Source: Amylostereum areolatum
Lineage: Eukaryota > Basidiomycota > Agaricomycetes > Russulales > Stereaceae
Length of the DNA: 64,000 nt
Direction: 5' to 3'
NCBI GenBank assembly: GCA_012932865.1
Contig: SAXG01000108.1
Coordinates: forward strand, 1-64,000
The notes beneath the pieces were generated by a model. It was not told where the DNA came from. It ran no database searches and saw only the letters and a program-made list of their open reading frames with translations. Positions 1-10,944 of the stretch are shown here, one piece after another (positions within the stretch are counted from its first letter, which is position 1; the number at the start of each line of letters is the position of its first letter). Both the position numbers and the translations under genes were made by a program.

Positions 1-278
1 AGTGCGCGAAGGACGGGCGAGGGAGGAGGAGTGGTGGAGGAGGGGTGAGTCGGTGGTGGAGAGGTTGCGCGAGAGGAGGCGAGGTGGAAGACATTTGGTT
101 GGTTGGGTGGTGCGAGTGGGTTTGTTAGACGATGTCTGAGTGTTGTCTTTGTGGCTTTCCTTTTATCCTTACGATGTGGAGGGGCAATGATGTAATCATT
201 GCCGCAATCGTAAGCGATTCGTACATAATCAAAACTGAGTCGTAAGTAAGCGACGCGTCCAGCGCGTCGCGGGAGATA
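1..278 (-). other. Window-edge stretch with a possible start of a further retroelement ORF
   Basis: An open frame starts on the minus strand at an ATG at 92-94 and runs off the left end. It is Ser/Pro/Leu-rich with no recognisable domain. Between it and the gag-like region to its right are about 180 bases with no coding signal that I can see. The order (gag-like ORF, short gap, new start) would fit ORF1/ORF2 of one element, but too little is visible to decide. Confidence 0.2.
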
Positions 279-2542
279 TCAAGCGTTCGCCTTCCTCATA
301 GCGATAGAAACCGGTATAGTAGAGAAGTCCGAGGAAATATGCGTGCGATGAGGGCGCAGTCCGTGATCAGTCCAAGAAGTGTCGTAAGCGATAGATGCGA
401 GGGCGTAATGATGGGGGAAGGGAAAGTCCGAGTGCATGATGATGGGTAAAGTCTGTCGCGCGCTTACCAGGGCTCCGGCCAGTGACCTTCGACTCCTCCG
501 CTTCCTGCAAGTCCCAATCTTCCTTTTCCAGAAGAGATCGTCGACGCGCCAGGAGTGATTGAAGCGCGAGGGGGGTTCTTGCTGAGTGCGGAGCATGGCG
601 TCCTCCCAGTACAACCACTGTTCAGTGGCGTGCTGGGCGGCTTCGTGCGTCAGGCTCTCGCGTCGCGTGAGGAATCCCAGGAGCTGTCGGGCGCGGGCGG
701 TAGGGCGGTAGCGTCGGTACGTCGGAGGTGGGGGTGGGACATCAGTGTTCCTGGACCGTAACTGATATCCGGACGGTCCGGGCGAGGGTGAGGGGGAAGA
801 GTCTGTGGTCGAAGGGGATGGTAGGACCGAGATTGGGGGAAGTGAGGGGGAGCGTTCTTGCGACGGGGGCATCTCGGCGGAGATGGCCTCGCTTGCCGCA
901 TTTCCAGCAGCGTTTCCGCGGCTTCGAGGGAATCGCGTCCCACTCTTCCTGCGTCCACGTGGTCGGCTCGTTGCTCCATGGGTCCGAGGGATTCTCGGCT
1001 GCTTCCTTCGTTCGTCGTCCTTCTCCGATCTGTCCGTCGAGCTGTCCGATTCGTCCGCTGAACTGTCCGACTCGTCCGTTAGGTTGAGTTCCTGTCTCCT
1101 GCGAGCGCGCTCTCCATCATCCGATCGACTATCCTCTTGAGTTCTCTGAAGTTCTTCCTCACCCGATGCATCGGGGAGTCTGAACTCTCTGATCCGCTTG
1201 ACTGGTCTTCCGTGGGCTCGGTAGAATCATGTTTACGTCGCTGTGGGTGACTCGGGGATCCTGGGCGACGGGATTCGAGCGTAGTCGGGGTGCGGACGTG
1301 GGAATGAGGGATAAGGGGCGTGGTTTCCGTGCCAAGGCATGGGAGTGTCGCTAGCAGATAGTGGGAATGGAGTTGGCGTCTATGCACGGCGGGCAGCTGA
1401 GGAGGTGTCCTAGGTACCGGTCGCGGACTGCTGGCCGGTCGTCCGGTTGATTGTCCGGGCTCTGGAAGGACCAGGGACTGTCCCGATAGCTCTCTTGGGG
1501 GGCTGTCTGAACTGCTCTCCGGGTAATCCGTTTCTAACGATGGGAGGCTGGACGGGGTTAAGCTGGGTGATGCCGGGGATGGGTAAGGATCCTGGTGGCG
1601 TAGGGGCGGGGGTGACGGGTCGTGGAGGGGCGTTAGGAAGGAACGGGGGTCTGGTGAGGGCGGATGCGATGGGATCGGGTCGAACAGTGTAGCCCGGGGA
1701 GATGTGATGTCCATGGAAGATAAGGTCGATGTCGGGGCCTTCCTTTGAGACATATGGGGAACTCCAGTAGTTTCCATTCGTCTTCGGAGGATTTCTCCTT
1801 CGTAGGCGGCGCGGAAGGTGTGTCTTTCCCAGTTAAGCCAGTTGACTCTGAGTCCGACTTCAGTGAGGAACTTCGGAGTTCTGCGACGTTGAGTATAGCC
1901 GCTGCGCTAGCTTCCTGAATCGTCGAAGGAGCTTGACCTCTCGTTCCTCCATTTCGGTCGAGAGCGTCAGGTACCTCAAGTCCAGCTGGTGGAGTTCTTC
2001 GTCGAGCATCTTGTTGTGGTCTTCCAGGATGCCCTGGACGTCGGCCGACTCCCTCCTGAGGTCGTCGATCCGCTGCCTGGCCTGTTTCGGATCGCTACTC
2101 TCCGGCTATCATGTGGGCTATCTGGTTCTCTAGGATCGGGGAATCGGGCGTTGGGACTTATTCCGTAGGCTCCGGGCCACGGGGATTGCATTAGCACCTG
2201 TGAGGAATCCGGGTGCTTCAGTTAGGGTTCTTCTGTGTGCTTCTAAGCGCTTACCCCTTGCTCTTCCGTCTGTTCTTCCGTCTGGTCCTGACCTAGACGG
2301 AGAAGGTACTGACTTAATTGCAAGGATTGCTGCCGATCGAGCGATGAAGCAGTCTCCGCAGAGGGCGCGTTCCTGTTGAGAGTGGTGAACTCGGTTGCAG
2401 ACGAGGCGGAGGTGGTCGACATTGCTAGATGAGACGATCGGATTGGTGGAGGAAGTGTTGGCTGCGTTTGGGGTGGTGGACATTGGTGATCTGTCTTGTT
2501 GAACCCGTAGGGTTTTTTATCCCCCCCTTGTTGGCAGTGCAT
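279..2542 (-). pseudogene. Decayed gag-like ORF with coiled coil and CCHC zinc knuckle
   Basis: The minus strand carries a chain of frame-shifted open segments that read as one protein. First comes a Ser/Thr-rich N-terminus starting near 2483. Then a charged heptad-like segment (about 1930-2090) forms a probable coiled coil. A Pro/Ser-rich low-complexity middle follows (1079-1777), then a short acidic Ser/Asp stretch, and then a CCHC-type knuckle at about 868-915 (C-W-K-C-G-K-R-G-H). The last Cys of the knuckle lies in the next frame, which implies a one-base loss. The arrangement is typical of retroelement gag or LINE ORF1 proteins; no reverse transcriptase is visible in the window. The stretch is clearly more GC-rich than the gypsy element it abuts, so it is probably a different element truncated by the window edge. 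Confidence 0.45.
2521..2530 (-). other. Possible polypurine tract at the 3' end of the gypsy element
   Basis: On the minus strand a run of seven G preceded by CAA lies about 35 bases after the pol stop codon, where Ty3/gypsy elements carry the polypurine tract that primes plus-strand synthesis. No LTR follows it; the sequence passes straight into the gag-like region. Confidence 0.35.
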
Positions 2543-2566
2543 TCGCCTGAATGCCGTTGAGTCTCA

Positions 2567-3650
2567 CTAATGTCTCACTTTCGTCTTGCGTTTCTTTCGT
2601 CTTGTTGGTCTTCGTTCTCGCTGCGTTGCGTTGGTTTCGTCGCGATCAGTGGCTTCTGTGTTGGTATCTTTGATTGGCTGTGGTGGCAACTTCGGTGCCT
2701 TGGGGTTATTCCGATGGAACTCTGCGATCGCATTTTTTGATCCCTCTAGATTAGATGCTGGTTCCCATGTGTTACCGGAGTCTGGGTATCCTTTCCATTT
2801 TACGAAGTAATGTAGCGGTTCTGAATATCGTTTGTCTAATTTTGAGGCTACTATCGTTTCTAGTTCGTAGAGTTCTTCATCGTTTACTAGTTCTGGAGGT
2901 GGTCTTTCGTAAGCTTCGCCGTATTGTTCTGTTTCTTTGAATGGAATCAACAATGCTGCGTGGAATACTGGATGTATTTTCCACTTCGTCGGTAGTTCTA
3001 GGGCGGTAGGTTACCGGTCCTATAACCTTTTCGATTTTGAATGGGCCGAATCGTTTCGGTGCTAGCTTGGTTTTCGGGTATACCGTGTTAAGGTTTTTTC
3101 CGTCTAACCATACTTGGTCGCCTTGTTTGAGTTGATCTCTTAGCGTGAACGTTTGATCATGCTGCATTTTCATCAATTTAGCAGCTATTTCCAGACTTGC
3201 TTCCGCGTTGTCCCATGCGTCCTTAAAGTTTTTTATTCTTTCTTCGGGCCGTCGGTATTCGCGGATCGGTTGGTATTGCCGGATTGAAAACCGGTTGATA
3301 CCGTGTAGGAGTTCGAATGGGAAGCTTTCGTAGCTGAATGTTGCCTTATGTTGTGTGCAAATTCTGCTTTTGGTAGGAGTTTCGCCCAATTCGTTTGATC
3401 TCCGTTGCAGAATGCTCGAAGATATTGTTCTAACTCTTGATTCACTCTTTCTGTTTCGCCATCTGTTTGGGGATGATACGCTGTACTGAGCGATGAAATA
3501 ACTCCGAGGCTTTCGCAGATGGATTGGAATACTTTGGATGCGAATTGAGGACCTCGGTCCGATATCATTCTTTTCCATAGTCCAAATCGTCTGTAAACGT
3601 TGTCGATCAGAAGGTCGGCTGTTTCTTCTGCGTTGATCGTCTTTAGGCAC
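2567..3650 (-). pseudogene. Gypsy integrase C-terminus and chromodomain
   Basis: Two overlapping minus-strand frames carry the end of pol. The first (to 2877) holds the integrase C-terminal region, including K-x-G-D-Q-V-W-L-D and a following P-K-R-F-G-P-F segment that are typical of the GPY/F module. The second (2953-2567) holds a chromodomain with Y-F-V-K-W-K-G-Y and T-W-E-P, and ends in a Lys/Arg-rich tail. Chromodomains of such integrases direct insertion to marked heterochromatin. The frame change between the two pieces breaks the protein. Confidence 0.85.
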
Positions 3651-4649
3651 GGTGTGAATACTGCGGTTTTGGTGAACCTATCGACGACTACGTTGATCGA
3701 ATCGAATCCGTTGGAGATTGGAAGATCTGTAATGAAATCTGATGTGATTGTTTCCCATGGTCGTTCTGGTATTTCCGTAGGTTGTAATGGGTGTTTCGCC
3801 GGATGCGTGACATTCTTCGTTGACTGGCATACGGGACATCCTTGAACATAACCTTTTACGAAGGAAATCATCTTTGGCCACCAAAAGTTCCTTTGTACCA
3901 GCTCTAGAGTTTTCATTTCGCCTGGATGTCCAATTGTTTCCAGATCATGATGCGATTTTAGGATCCTGCGTCTAAGTTCGAGATTCTGTGGCACATAGAT
4001 CTTTCCTTTTCTGATGATCAGATCGTTCTCGAAGTTCCAATCTTCGATTCCTTTTGCGAGGGTGCGTGGTCCCGATCTTTTGATTGTCTCTAACGCTGTC
4101 CAAACCTCATCATCTAGGTGTGAGAAGTTTCTTAGTTCTTTGAGAAGTTCTTTGTCTCCGACTGCTTCGACTGTTCCTCTTCCGGTGGCTCTAGCCTTGA
4201 AGACCGAAGGGTGAAGTAGGATGCGGTCGTCGTTGTCTGGAATGTCTTCCTTATGATCTGGTCTTCTAGAAAGTCCATCTGCTTTGTTTGTACTTCCTGG
4301 TTTGTGTACCAAGGTGTAGTCGAAACGGGACAGATATAAGCTCCATCGTGCTTGTCGTCGATTAAGTTTCTGAGCTGTTGTGAAATATTCTAGATTTTTG
4401 TGGGTCTGTCCAGATTTCGACTTTGTGGTTCGCTCCTTCTAGATAGTGTCGCCAGTGTTCTAAGGCTTTCACTACTCCTAAGAGTTCTTTGTCGTATATC
4501 TCGTAATTTTGTTCCGCGGGAGATAGTGATTTGGATAGGTACGCGACCGGATGCCATCTTTCGATCTCATCTGGCTGCGATAGGATGGCTCCGTACGCAA
4601 AATCGGAGGCGTCACTCTCTATGCGGAATGGTTTGTTTTCATCGGGCAT
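3233..4649 (-). pseudogene. Gypsy RNase H and integrase core
   Basis: The segment 4649-4362 holds RNase H (I-E-S-D-A-S-D-F-A near its start, then Y-D-K-E-L-L). After a frame break, 4312-3233 holds the integrase. It shows the HHCC zinc region (H-H...C-P-V-C), the first catalytic Asp in T-S-D-F-I, the second in I-S-D-R-G-P-Q-F, and the Glu in E-R-V-N-Q-E. All three DDE residues are present, but the frame is lost after about 340 residues. Confidence 0.85.
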
Positions 4650-6453
4650 GATAAGATTGGGGACGATGTGAATTCTTGTTTCAGTCTTTCGAAGGTACGT
4701 TCACATTCGGCCGTCCAGTTCCATTCGTGGTCTTTCTTTGTGAGCTGGAATAGGGGTCTGGCGATCTTGGAATAGTCTTTGATGAAGCGTCGATAGAAAT
4801 TTCCAAATCCGAGGAATGATTGGACTTCTTTTACTTTCCTCGGTGTGGGCCATTCGGTTAGCCCTTGGACTTTGACCGGATCCATCTGTACCTTGTTGTG
4901 CGTGATTATCACGCCTAGGTACTCGATCGATGGTTGTTCGAAGAAGCACTTCTCCGGTTTGAGGAATAGATCGTTCCGTTCTAGAAGTTGGAGGGCTTCT
5001 TTCATCAGTTTTCTATGTTCGTCGAGTGTTTCTGTAAATATCAGTATGTCATCCATATAGACCACTACTTTTCCGGTGTCTATTAATTCTTTGAATAGTG
5101 CGTTCATCATTGCTTGGAATGTTGCGGTGAGTTGGTTAGTCCGAAGAACATCACCATTGGTTCGAAAAGGCCTCTGTTTGTTTTGAATGCCGCTTTCCAT
5201 TGATCTCCTTCCTTGATCCGAACATTGTTGTATCCCCATCGGAGATCGAGCTTTGAGAAGATTTTAGCGCCTTTTAATTTGTCGATGAGATCTGAAATGA
5301 GCGGTATCGGGTATTCGTTTTTGACCGTTATCGAGTTAAGATAGCGATAGTCCTGTACTGGTCGGAGAGATCCATCTTTCTTCTTGATAAAGAAGAAGGG
5401 TGACGATATCTCTGATTTTGATTCTCGGATGTACCCTTTTCGTAAATGTTCGTCTATGAATGTGTCCAGTTCCTTTCGTTCTGGTACCGTCATTGGGTAT
5501 ACTTTGCAATTTCGAGGTTTCCATCCTTCAGTCAGGTCTATCACGTGATCCCAAGGTCTGCTGATTGGAAAGCGTTCCGACGCTTTCTTTTCGAATACCT
5601 TCTGATACTGTTTGTAACTAGACGGAATCATCTCATCGAGTGTCTTCTTCTTCTCTCCTATGGCCGCTCTTTCTGCGAGTTCTTGTGCCTTGGTTGCTCT
5701 TGCTGTTATCCAAATACCGGGTTCGTTTGCTTCTTTTGCAATCGGCATTGTTTCTACGTCAGTTTTTCCATGGAACGTTCTGACTATCCTGATATCGGCG
5801 AGATCGGAGTTGGATTCGGGGTCTTCTTGTTCTTCTATCGTTGCGTGATGGTTGATCTTCTGTTCTTCGAATGATTGTAGAGAGTGTTCGTCTTTTCCTT
5901 GGACGATCATTGTTTTACTGGTAGTGAGGCACGTACCTGGACATGTTTGTAGTGTAATCTGTCTCTTTCTCCAATCGATATGAGGATTGTGTTTCTTGAG
6001 CCAAGGGGTTCCTAAGATTACTTCGTCTCCTCCCAGGGCTGTGACGAACAATCCTAAGTTTTCGCGGTGAATTTCTCCGTTGATCCCTTCCATCGTCATT
6101 GGAAGGTACACTTTCTGTTTGATCTCTCCTAGAGTGTTCCTAGATCCATCAACGTTATATATTGGTATTGGCTTCTTCAATTGGATCAGATTCATCTTGT
6201 GTTTTCGTACGAAATCTGGATGGATCAGGGTACTGCTTGCTCCGCTATCGAGCAGTGCTTTTGCGGTGGCTTTACGGAACTTTCCATGAAATGTAACAGG
6301 TATATGAATTGATGGAGCGTGCGTTGCTCCATCTTGGTATGACCTTATATACACTGTTCTATTTACATCATCTCCTGTTTCCTGCACAGGAGACCGATTT
6401 GAAAAGTTCATTGTCTGTGTCCTTTCAACAGCCGCGGTTGAAGGACGATTCAA
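4619..6453 (-). pseudogene. Gypsy aspartic protease and reverse transcriptase
   Basis: The 448-codon frame from 6453 begins with a retropepsin-like protease (L-L-D-S-G-A-S-S-T at about residues 68-76). It continues into the RT fingers (K-K-D-G-S-L-R-P-V-Q-D-Y-R) and the palm start (K-L-D-L-R-W-G-Y). A frameshift near 5110-5160 moves RT into the frame 5239-4619, which carries the catalytic Y-M-D-D and the connection region (F-L-G-F-G-N-F-Y-R-R-F). The catalytic residues are intact, so this decay is mostly by indels rather than substitutions. Confidence 0.88.
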
Positions 6454-8399
6454 AAACCCTGATTGTCTTTGAACATGTTGGCAGTGCGTGCGAACGTTTC
6501 GCTGTCCATCTTGTTCACAAGTTTGGTGATCTGATCAATCGGGGATTCTTCCTCTGTTAGATTCGCTGTTCGTGCATTGATCGTTGTTTGGGTACGTTTC
6601 TCTGGGCAGTTCCTGGAGATGTTGTCCTGGCTTCCGGCAATAGAAGCATGATCCTGATTTCTGGAGTTCGGTACGTTCTTGCGGGGTAAGTCGTCTGAAG
6701 TTTCGGTTATTGTTTCCGGTCTGAGCGGCTCTGGCGGTGGTAGCATTCCCTTTATTTCCGTTTCCTCTTCGGAATGGAACGTACGTCTGTGGTTTCTTGT
6801 ATAGGAGGGTGAGATCGCTCGTCGGGTTCATTGGTCTCGTATAATGTCGTTGGAATGCTTGGGCTTCTCGCCAGTTATTATCGATGCGTAATGCGAGTTC
6901 ATACCATTCTTCGATGTCGTTCGAGATGTGATCTCTCTTGAGGATCTCGACTACGACATCGTTGCGCAGTCCTCTCTTGAATTGGTCGATCAATGCTTTA
7001 TGATCGTAACCAGCTTCCATGGCATAGTCTCTGAAGATCGTGATGTAATCTTTGGTGTCCATAGTGCCTTGTTCCAGGCGCTGTATGTTGAATCTAGCGT
7101 CCCTTCCGGGGTCTATTTCTCCAAAGGTCTCTAAGAAGTGGTCGCGGAACACCGTCCATGGAAGGTATGCTTCTGGATCTAGGCCGCGATCTCGTATCTT
7201 ATCTATTTTGCTTATTAAAAGGGATGCCCAGTGAAGGGCAGGTCCATCGGTAAGATGCGAGAGTACAAAGGTTATCTTTCGCATGTTGGCCTTATACGCG
7301 TTGGGAAATGCTATGAAGCGAAGTACGCATTGTTCGATGAACTTTGCTGCTTTCGCTCGATCTCTTCCGTCGTATATTCCTAGTGCGTTTAGTTTGAATC
7401 CTTTGTCTTTATCTTCGGGTTTAGATCCGATTGTTCCTGTTCCTCCTGGTGGGGAATTCCCTGGTGGATACTTTGATCCTTTCGGAAGATCTGCGGTTGC
7501 TCCTCTTCCGAAAACATAGTCCTGAACTTCTTTCCTTTCTTGTCTTCAATTGATCGGTCGGAAGGCGGTGGTGATGGTGATTGTGGCGGTCTCCATCTCA
7601 TCGGTTCGGTCGCGCCGAATCCTAGGGCGAATCGAGTCTCAGGTCTCGGTTTTGCGGGATCGGCTGGTGTCGGAGATGGAGGCGTCTTGTACGGTACATT
7701 AATTTCTCCAAGGGGGACATAGCTAGGTGCAGTGGCGGGGTTGGGTATCGAGGTGGCAGCGTCTCCCATTGTTGTGATGTTTTCGGGTCTTCCGAATAGA
7801 TTTCCTTGTCTTCCTCTTCTGGTTCCGAAAATATCTTCGTCTGATTTGATTGATGGAGATCTTGTTGATTTCTCTGTATGTCTCTTCCGCTTCTGCTGCG
7901 CTTGATGGGCTGCTTTCTCGACTTCCTCTGGAATCAGACTTTGTTCGGGTGTCTGATACTGCTTTTCTCCAGGTTCTGGCGCGGTTTCTTCTGGATGCGG
8001 TGCGGTTGTTGCGACTTCTTGAGGATGCTGTGGTTCGGTCTGAGGGTTCTGTGGTGCGGTTGTCGTATCGGCTGTGTCGGTATCCGGGATCAAATTCCCA
8101 GTAGTCCTTAATATTCCCGGTGTAAGGTTTCTCTTCGACTTTCTGTGCGTCCGGGTGTTTCCAGAGTTCTTCTGATGAGAGGGGCCCGATATGAGGTCTT
8201 GAATAATCTGGGCGCTTCCAATGTGAGTTGTCGTAGGTTCCGTCTTCCTTTTCTCTTTTAGATCTATCTTTGTAGTACTCTGCTGCTGGGGGAAGGTTGT
8301 ATCTGTATATGGGTGGGTTCCACTGGTACGCGTATGTCCCTTTGCTTTCTTTTGCGGTGAAGGCTCCGTCGTGATAAAAGATAAGATTATAGGGATCAA
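6450..8399 (-). pseudogene. Gypsy gag with broken zinc knuckle
   Basis: A Pro/Thr/Gln-rich N-terminal part (8399-7389) is followed, after a frame change, by the gag core (7284-6535). The core shows the typical capsid pattern (W-x-x-F-R-D-H-F-L-E-T-F-G, then L-E-Q-G-T-M-D-T-K-D-Y). The nucleocapsid CCHC knuckle lies near 6606-6650: C-F-Y-C-R-K-P-G is in one frame, and the remainder N-I-S-R-N-C-P is in the next. A two-base loss has removed the His codon. Confidence 0.8.
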
Positions 8400-8532
8400 A
8401 TGTCCAGTGATGATTTTCTTTTCCGTTGGGAAATTCTCGACTACAATCTGATTGAAGATAAGGGACTTCGAAGTCTGATGGTCTTTTCTCAGCGGATTGT
8501 TCCGCTGGCTCCGTGGTGGGTGTTTCGTTTGA

Positions 8533-8547
8533 CGCTCTGCGCCAAAC
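8533..8547 (-). other. Primer-binding-like site of the gypsy element
   Basis: Immediately inside the LTR on the minus strand lies G-TTTGGCGCAGAGCG, which resembles the TTTGGCGC-type primer-binding sites of fungal Ty3/gypsy elements. It fixes the LTR to its right as the 5' LTR of the minus-strand element. Confidence 0.5.
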
Positions 8548-8885
8548 TGTAGGGTGAGCTAGTGTAGAGGAGAGCTCGTTCTAGTGTTAAGGACGGTCCT
8601 TATCACGTGACAAGCGGCTCAGGCTACAGTACTCTTATGCGTGAGAGGTGGGATCAGGTGATCCAGACGTCTCGGTTTATACGAAGGTAAGGTCAATAAG
8701 CGAAGCAGTAAGTCTTCACGGAAGACTTAGGCGAGCTTATTAACTTAGTTTGGATTCTCTTTAGTATGCTTAAGAGGAGGGTTCTTATTAGAACAGTCCT
8801 GTATTTACAAAGAGAACGAGCTGGGGAATAGCTCGCTCGTTGAGCCTCCTTTTATAGGAAAGGAGGTCGAGTAAATATATGTACA
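8548..8885 (-). repeat. 5' LTR of the gypsy element
   Basis: This 338-bp block is bounded by TGTA and TACA, the short inverted ends of an LTR. It directly abuts the primer-binding-like site upstream of gag. It contains a TTTTATAGGAAAGGAGG segment near its right end. The sequence on the other side also begins TTTGGCGAC, so a plus-strand element could in principle have shared this LTR. I chose the minus orientation because gag and pol lie on that side. Confidence 0.6.
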
Positions 8886-8919
8886 TTTGGCGACGGTTTG
8901 TATCAAGTATCTACGGAGA

Positions 8920-9030
8920 CGAACTGTGGCAACGTCGAGGCTATGCCGTTGGGACGGTGACGATCTGTGGCACCGTCGAGGCTATGCCGTCGAGACGGTG
9001 ACGATCTGTGGCAGCGTCGTTGAGCGGTAC
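8920..9030. repeat. 41-bp tandem repeat, about 2.7 copies
   Basis: Units start at 8920, 8961 and 9002 and share the core CTGTGGCA..GTCGAGGCTATG with few mismatches. The array lies just outside the LTR. No function is apparent. Confidence 0.7.
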
Positions 9031-9572
9031 GAGCTGGGGCACGGTCGTAATCCGTCGTTAGCGACGTCCTTCCTAATAAGTTATGAAAAATGAAGTCCTT
9101 GGACAAGTTGTAACATACACCCGCAACGTCCTTGTCCTTGTCCTTGTCCGACCACATTGCCGCCACCACGTCTGCACTGCACCCCCGCAACTGACATCAA
9201 CACAACTCCACAGGCCCGCTTCGTCACCGTCCCGTCACCCAGACCCTCACCGCGGTGTCAATGCCAGGGGCTTCCTTCACAATGTGTGTGCTTTGGAAGG
9301 CTTGCAAGGTATGGCCCTATACCTGTCACCTAGCCCTTGCGCTCTGTAAGCATTGAGTCGGTACGCCTTTCCTTGCTTCCTGCCACACCATGCTAATCCC
9401 AGCCGCCAGACGCCTGGGCTCCGCCGCGCGACCTTCTTCAGGGGGGGCACCTGTCAGTGCTCACACTTTCACTCGTGCGTACATAGTGGGACCCAAACGC
9501 CCGGGTTGCGGATGGGTCGAGGATGCTGGTGCATCCGTCTTCTGTGCCGATTCTGTGCACTCGCTATAACCT
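9031..9572. other. Intergenic, no gene recognised
   Basis: Nothing coding could be supported here. The stretch lies between the gypsy LTR with its tandem repeat and the hAT element. It is GC-rich, with a short CCTTGT trimer repeat near 9133. Confidence 0.5.
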
Positions 9573-9580
9573 GCTTTGCC

Positions 9581-10397
9581 TAAGGCTCCAACTGTTTAGT
9601 TTATGTTTACTGAGATTGGGGTAGCTAGAAAGTAACTAAACTAAACATAAATAAACAGTAAATACACAGTTTAAACAGTTATATATTACTACGGATGAGG
9701 TAATGAAGTCAGCATAAAGCTTAGGATCCTGTAGCCACTTCTTAGTCGACATGAGCTCGGAGATAGTTTCAGCCTTCAGATTGAGCGGGCATCAGTACAT
9801 ATGTGCCGAGCATCAGAGACATACGTGTTCACAGAGACAGAGGTGGCAGGAATTGCTAAAAAGTCCTGGGCCATGCGTGCAATCACAGGAAAACAGTCAT
9901 CATGTTCCTATACACAGTCAGCAAACATCAAAGAATAGACAATATAACACACACCTTCCACCATTTTAAAGGTTTCCGGTGATTCCCATATCCACCCTCA
10001 TTGGCCATCCAACGGTCAAGCTCGGATACCTCAGGTAGTGCAGACACAGGTGTTGGATTGGCTGGATGGCGGCCAAGACGACTGAAAGGATCACCAGAGC
10101 CAGGAGCAGGTGCAGCAGGTGCAACAGGTGCGGATGGCTTGGTAGACGGCACATACTTCCAGATTAGGAAGGAGAAGTCAAGCTTCATCCACATTCGGAA
10201 ATTAATGTCCTGAAGCCTGATGGTAATCTAGGCACTCTTGCCCTTGTCCAAGGCTCCCAATCTGACTATTCTGTAAATTGTTTACTGTTTACTATACTGT
10301 CTACTTACTGTCTACAGTGGCAAGGGTAGCTAGACAGTAAAAATATAGGGTATAAACAGTTTATATAAAGTAAATAAACTATAAAGTTGGAGCCTTA
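9581..10397 (-). mobile_element. Non-autonomous hAT element with 8-bp target-site duplication
   Basis: The element begins TAAGGCTCCAACT and ends with the exact inverse AGTTGGAGCCTTA. Inverted similarity continues imperfectly for about 30 bp. It is flanked by the direct repeat GCTTTGCC (9573-9580 and 10398-10405). An 8-bp duplication with short inverted ends is the signature of the hAT superfamily, and the interior carries a hAT transposase C-terminal remnant on the minus strand. At 817 bp it is far too short to be autonomous. Confidence 0.85.
9700..10194 (-). pseudogene. hAT transposase C-terminal dimerisation-domain remnant
   Basis: Reading leftward from 10194, an Ala/Pro-rich linker leads to E-L-D-R-W-M-A and R-K-P-L-K-W-W-K. 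A GT-AG intron interrupts there. The frame resumes with E-H-D-D-C-F-P-V-I-A-R-M-A-Q-D-F-L-A-I-P-A-T-S, the classic hAT C-terminal (dimerisation) block. After S-D-A-R-H-I-C a one-base frame change leads to K-A-E-T-I-S-E-L-M-S-T. The N-terminal catalytic part is absent. The preserved intron shows that the element derives from a spliced, once functional transposase gene. Confidence 0.8.
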
Positions 10398-10609
10398 GCT
10401 TTGCCAGGCTTTGCGCCTGCCACATTCCCACCGATATATACACGTTCCCCTCCCCCTAAAATATGTACATGTGTAGCCTACATAAATAATAATATATATG
10501 TTTTCACACAATTGGCAAAGAAAGTCATCTGAAAGGGACCAGAAATGGGCCAGCTGGCACCCACTGCCGAGCATCCGAAATCATTGTGCTAGGTACATTT
10601 CCGATACGA

Positions 10610-10800
10610 AAGGATACATAATGATAGGATGGGATAGAATAACGATACGATGCTAGATGCAGGTCCGATACATCCGGATACAACGGATACAACGGCAACA
10701 TTTGAGATACGAAGAGATACGAACGGGGTAGGGCGCCTAACGCGAATCGTATCTGTTTGTATTGGTTTGTATTGTAATGTATCTTGATTGTATCCTATCC
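10610..10800. repeat. GATAC-rich inverted repeat region
   Basis: Many copies of GATAC/GGATA occur on the left (10595-10720), and their complements GTATC/TATCC on the right (10745-10805). The two arms could fold into a large imperfect hairpin. The region sits just upstream of FunK1 copy A and has no equivalent upstream of copy B. Confidence 0.5.
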
Positions 10801-10880
10801 TATCGACCGACTTTTCACTGGGCCTCATTAATCATTTCCTATTGTCCTCCCGATACGTCCGCACATTCAACGAGAAAAGC

Positions 10881-10888
10881 ATATATAA
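10881..10888 (+). promoter_or_regulatory. TATA box of FunK1 copy A
   Basis: ATATATAA lies inside a block (GGGCCTCATT...GTGCATTGTAA) that is shared with the promoter of FunK1 copy B. The duplication therefore included the core promoter. Confidence 0.6.
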
Positions 10889-10944
10889 GTGCGCCAATTC
10901 GATCCGTGCATTGTAACACCCCCGACCGTTCTCCGTCACTCTCA

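Larger units (their letters stand above)
2567..8885 (-). mobile_element. Ty3/gypsy chromovirus-type LTR retrotransposon, inactive
   Basis: In minus-strand order there is an LTR (8885-8548), a primer-binding-like site, a gag with a zinc knuckle, an aspartic protease, reverse transcriptase, RNase H, integrase with H2C2 and DDE motifs, and a C-terminal chromodomain. The pol order RT-RH-IN plus the chromodomain defines the chromovirus branch of Ty3/gypsy. At least five frame breaks separate the domains, so it cannot encode an intact polyprotein. The expected 3' LTR copy is not found to the left of 2567. Confidence 0.9.

Noticed and set aside
8886..8900. TTTGGCGAC just outside the LTR as the primer-binding site of a plus-strand element
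   Set aside because: No gag or pol lies to the right of it; the opposite side has both a primer-binding-like site and the coding region. It is noted only as an ambiguity.
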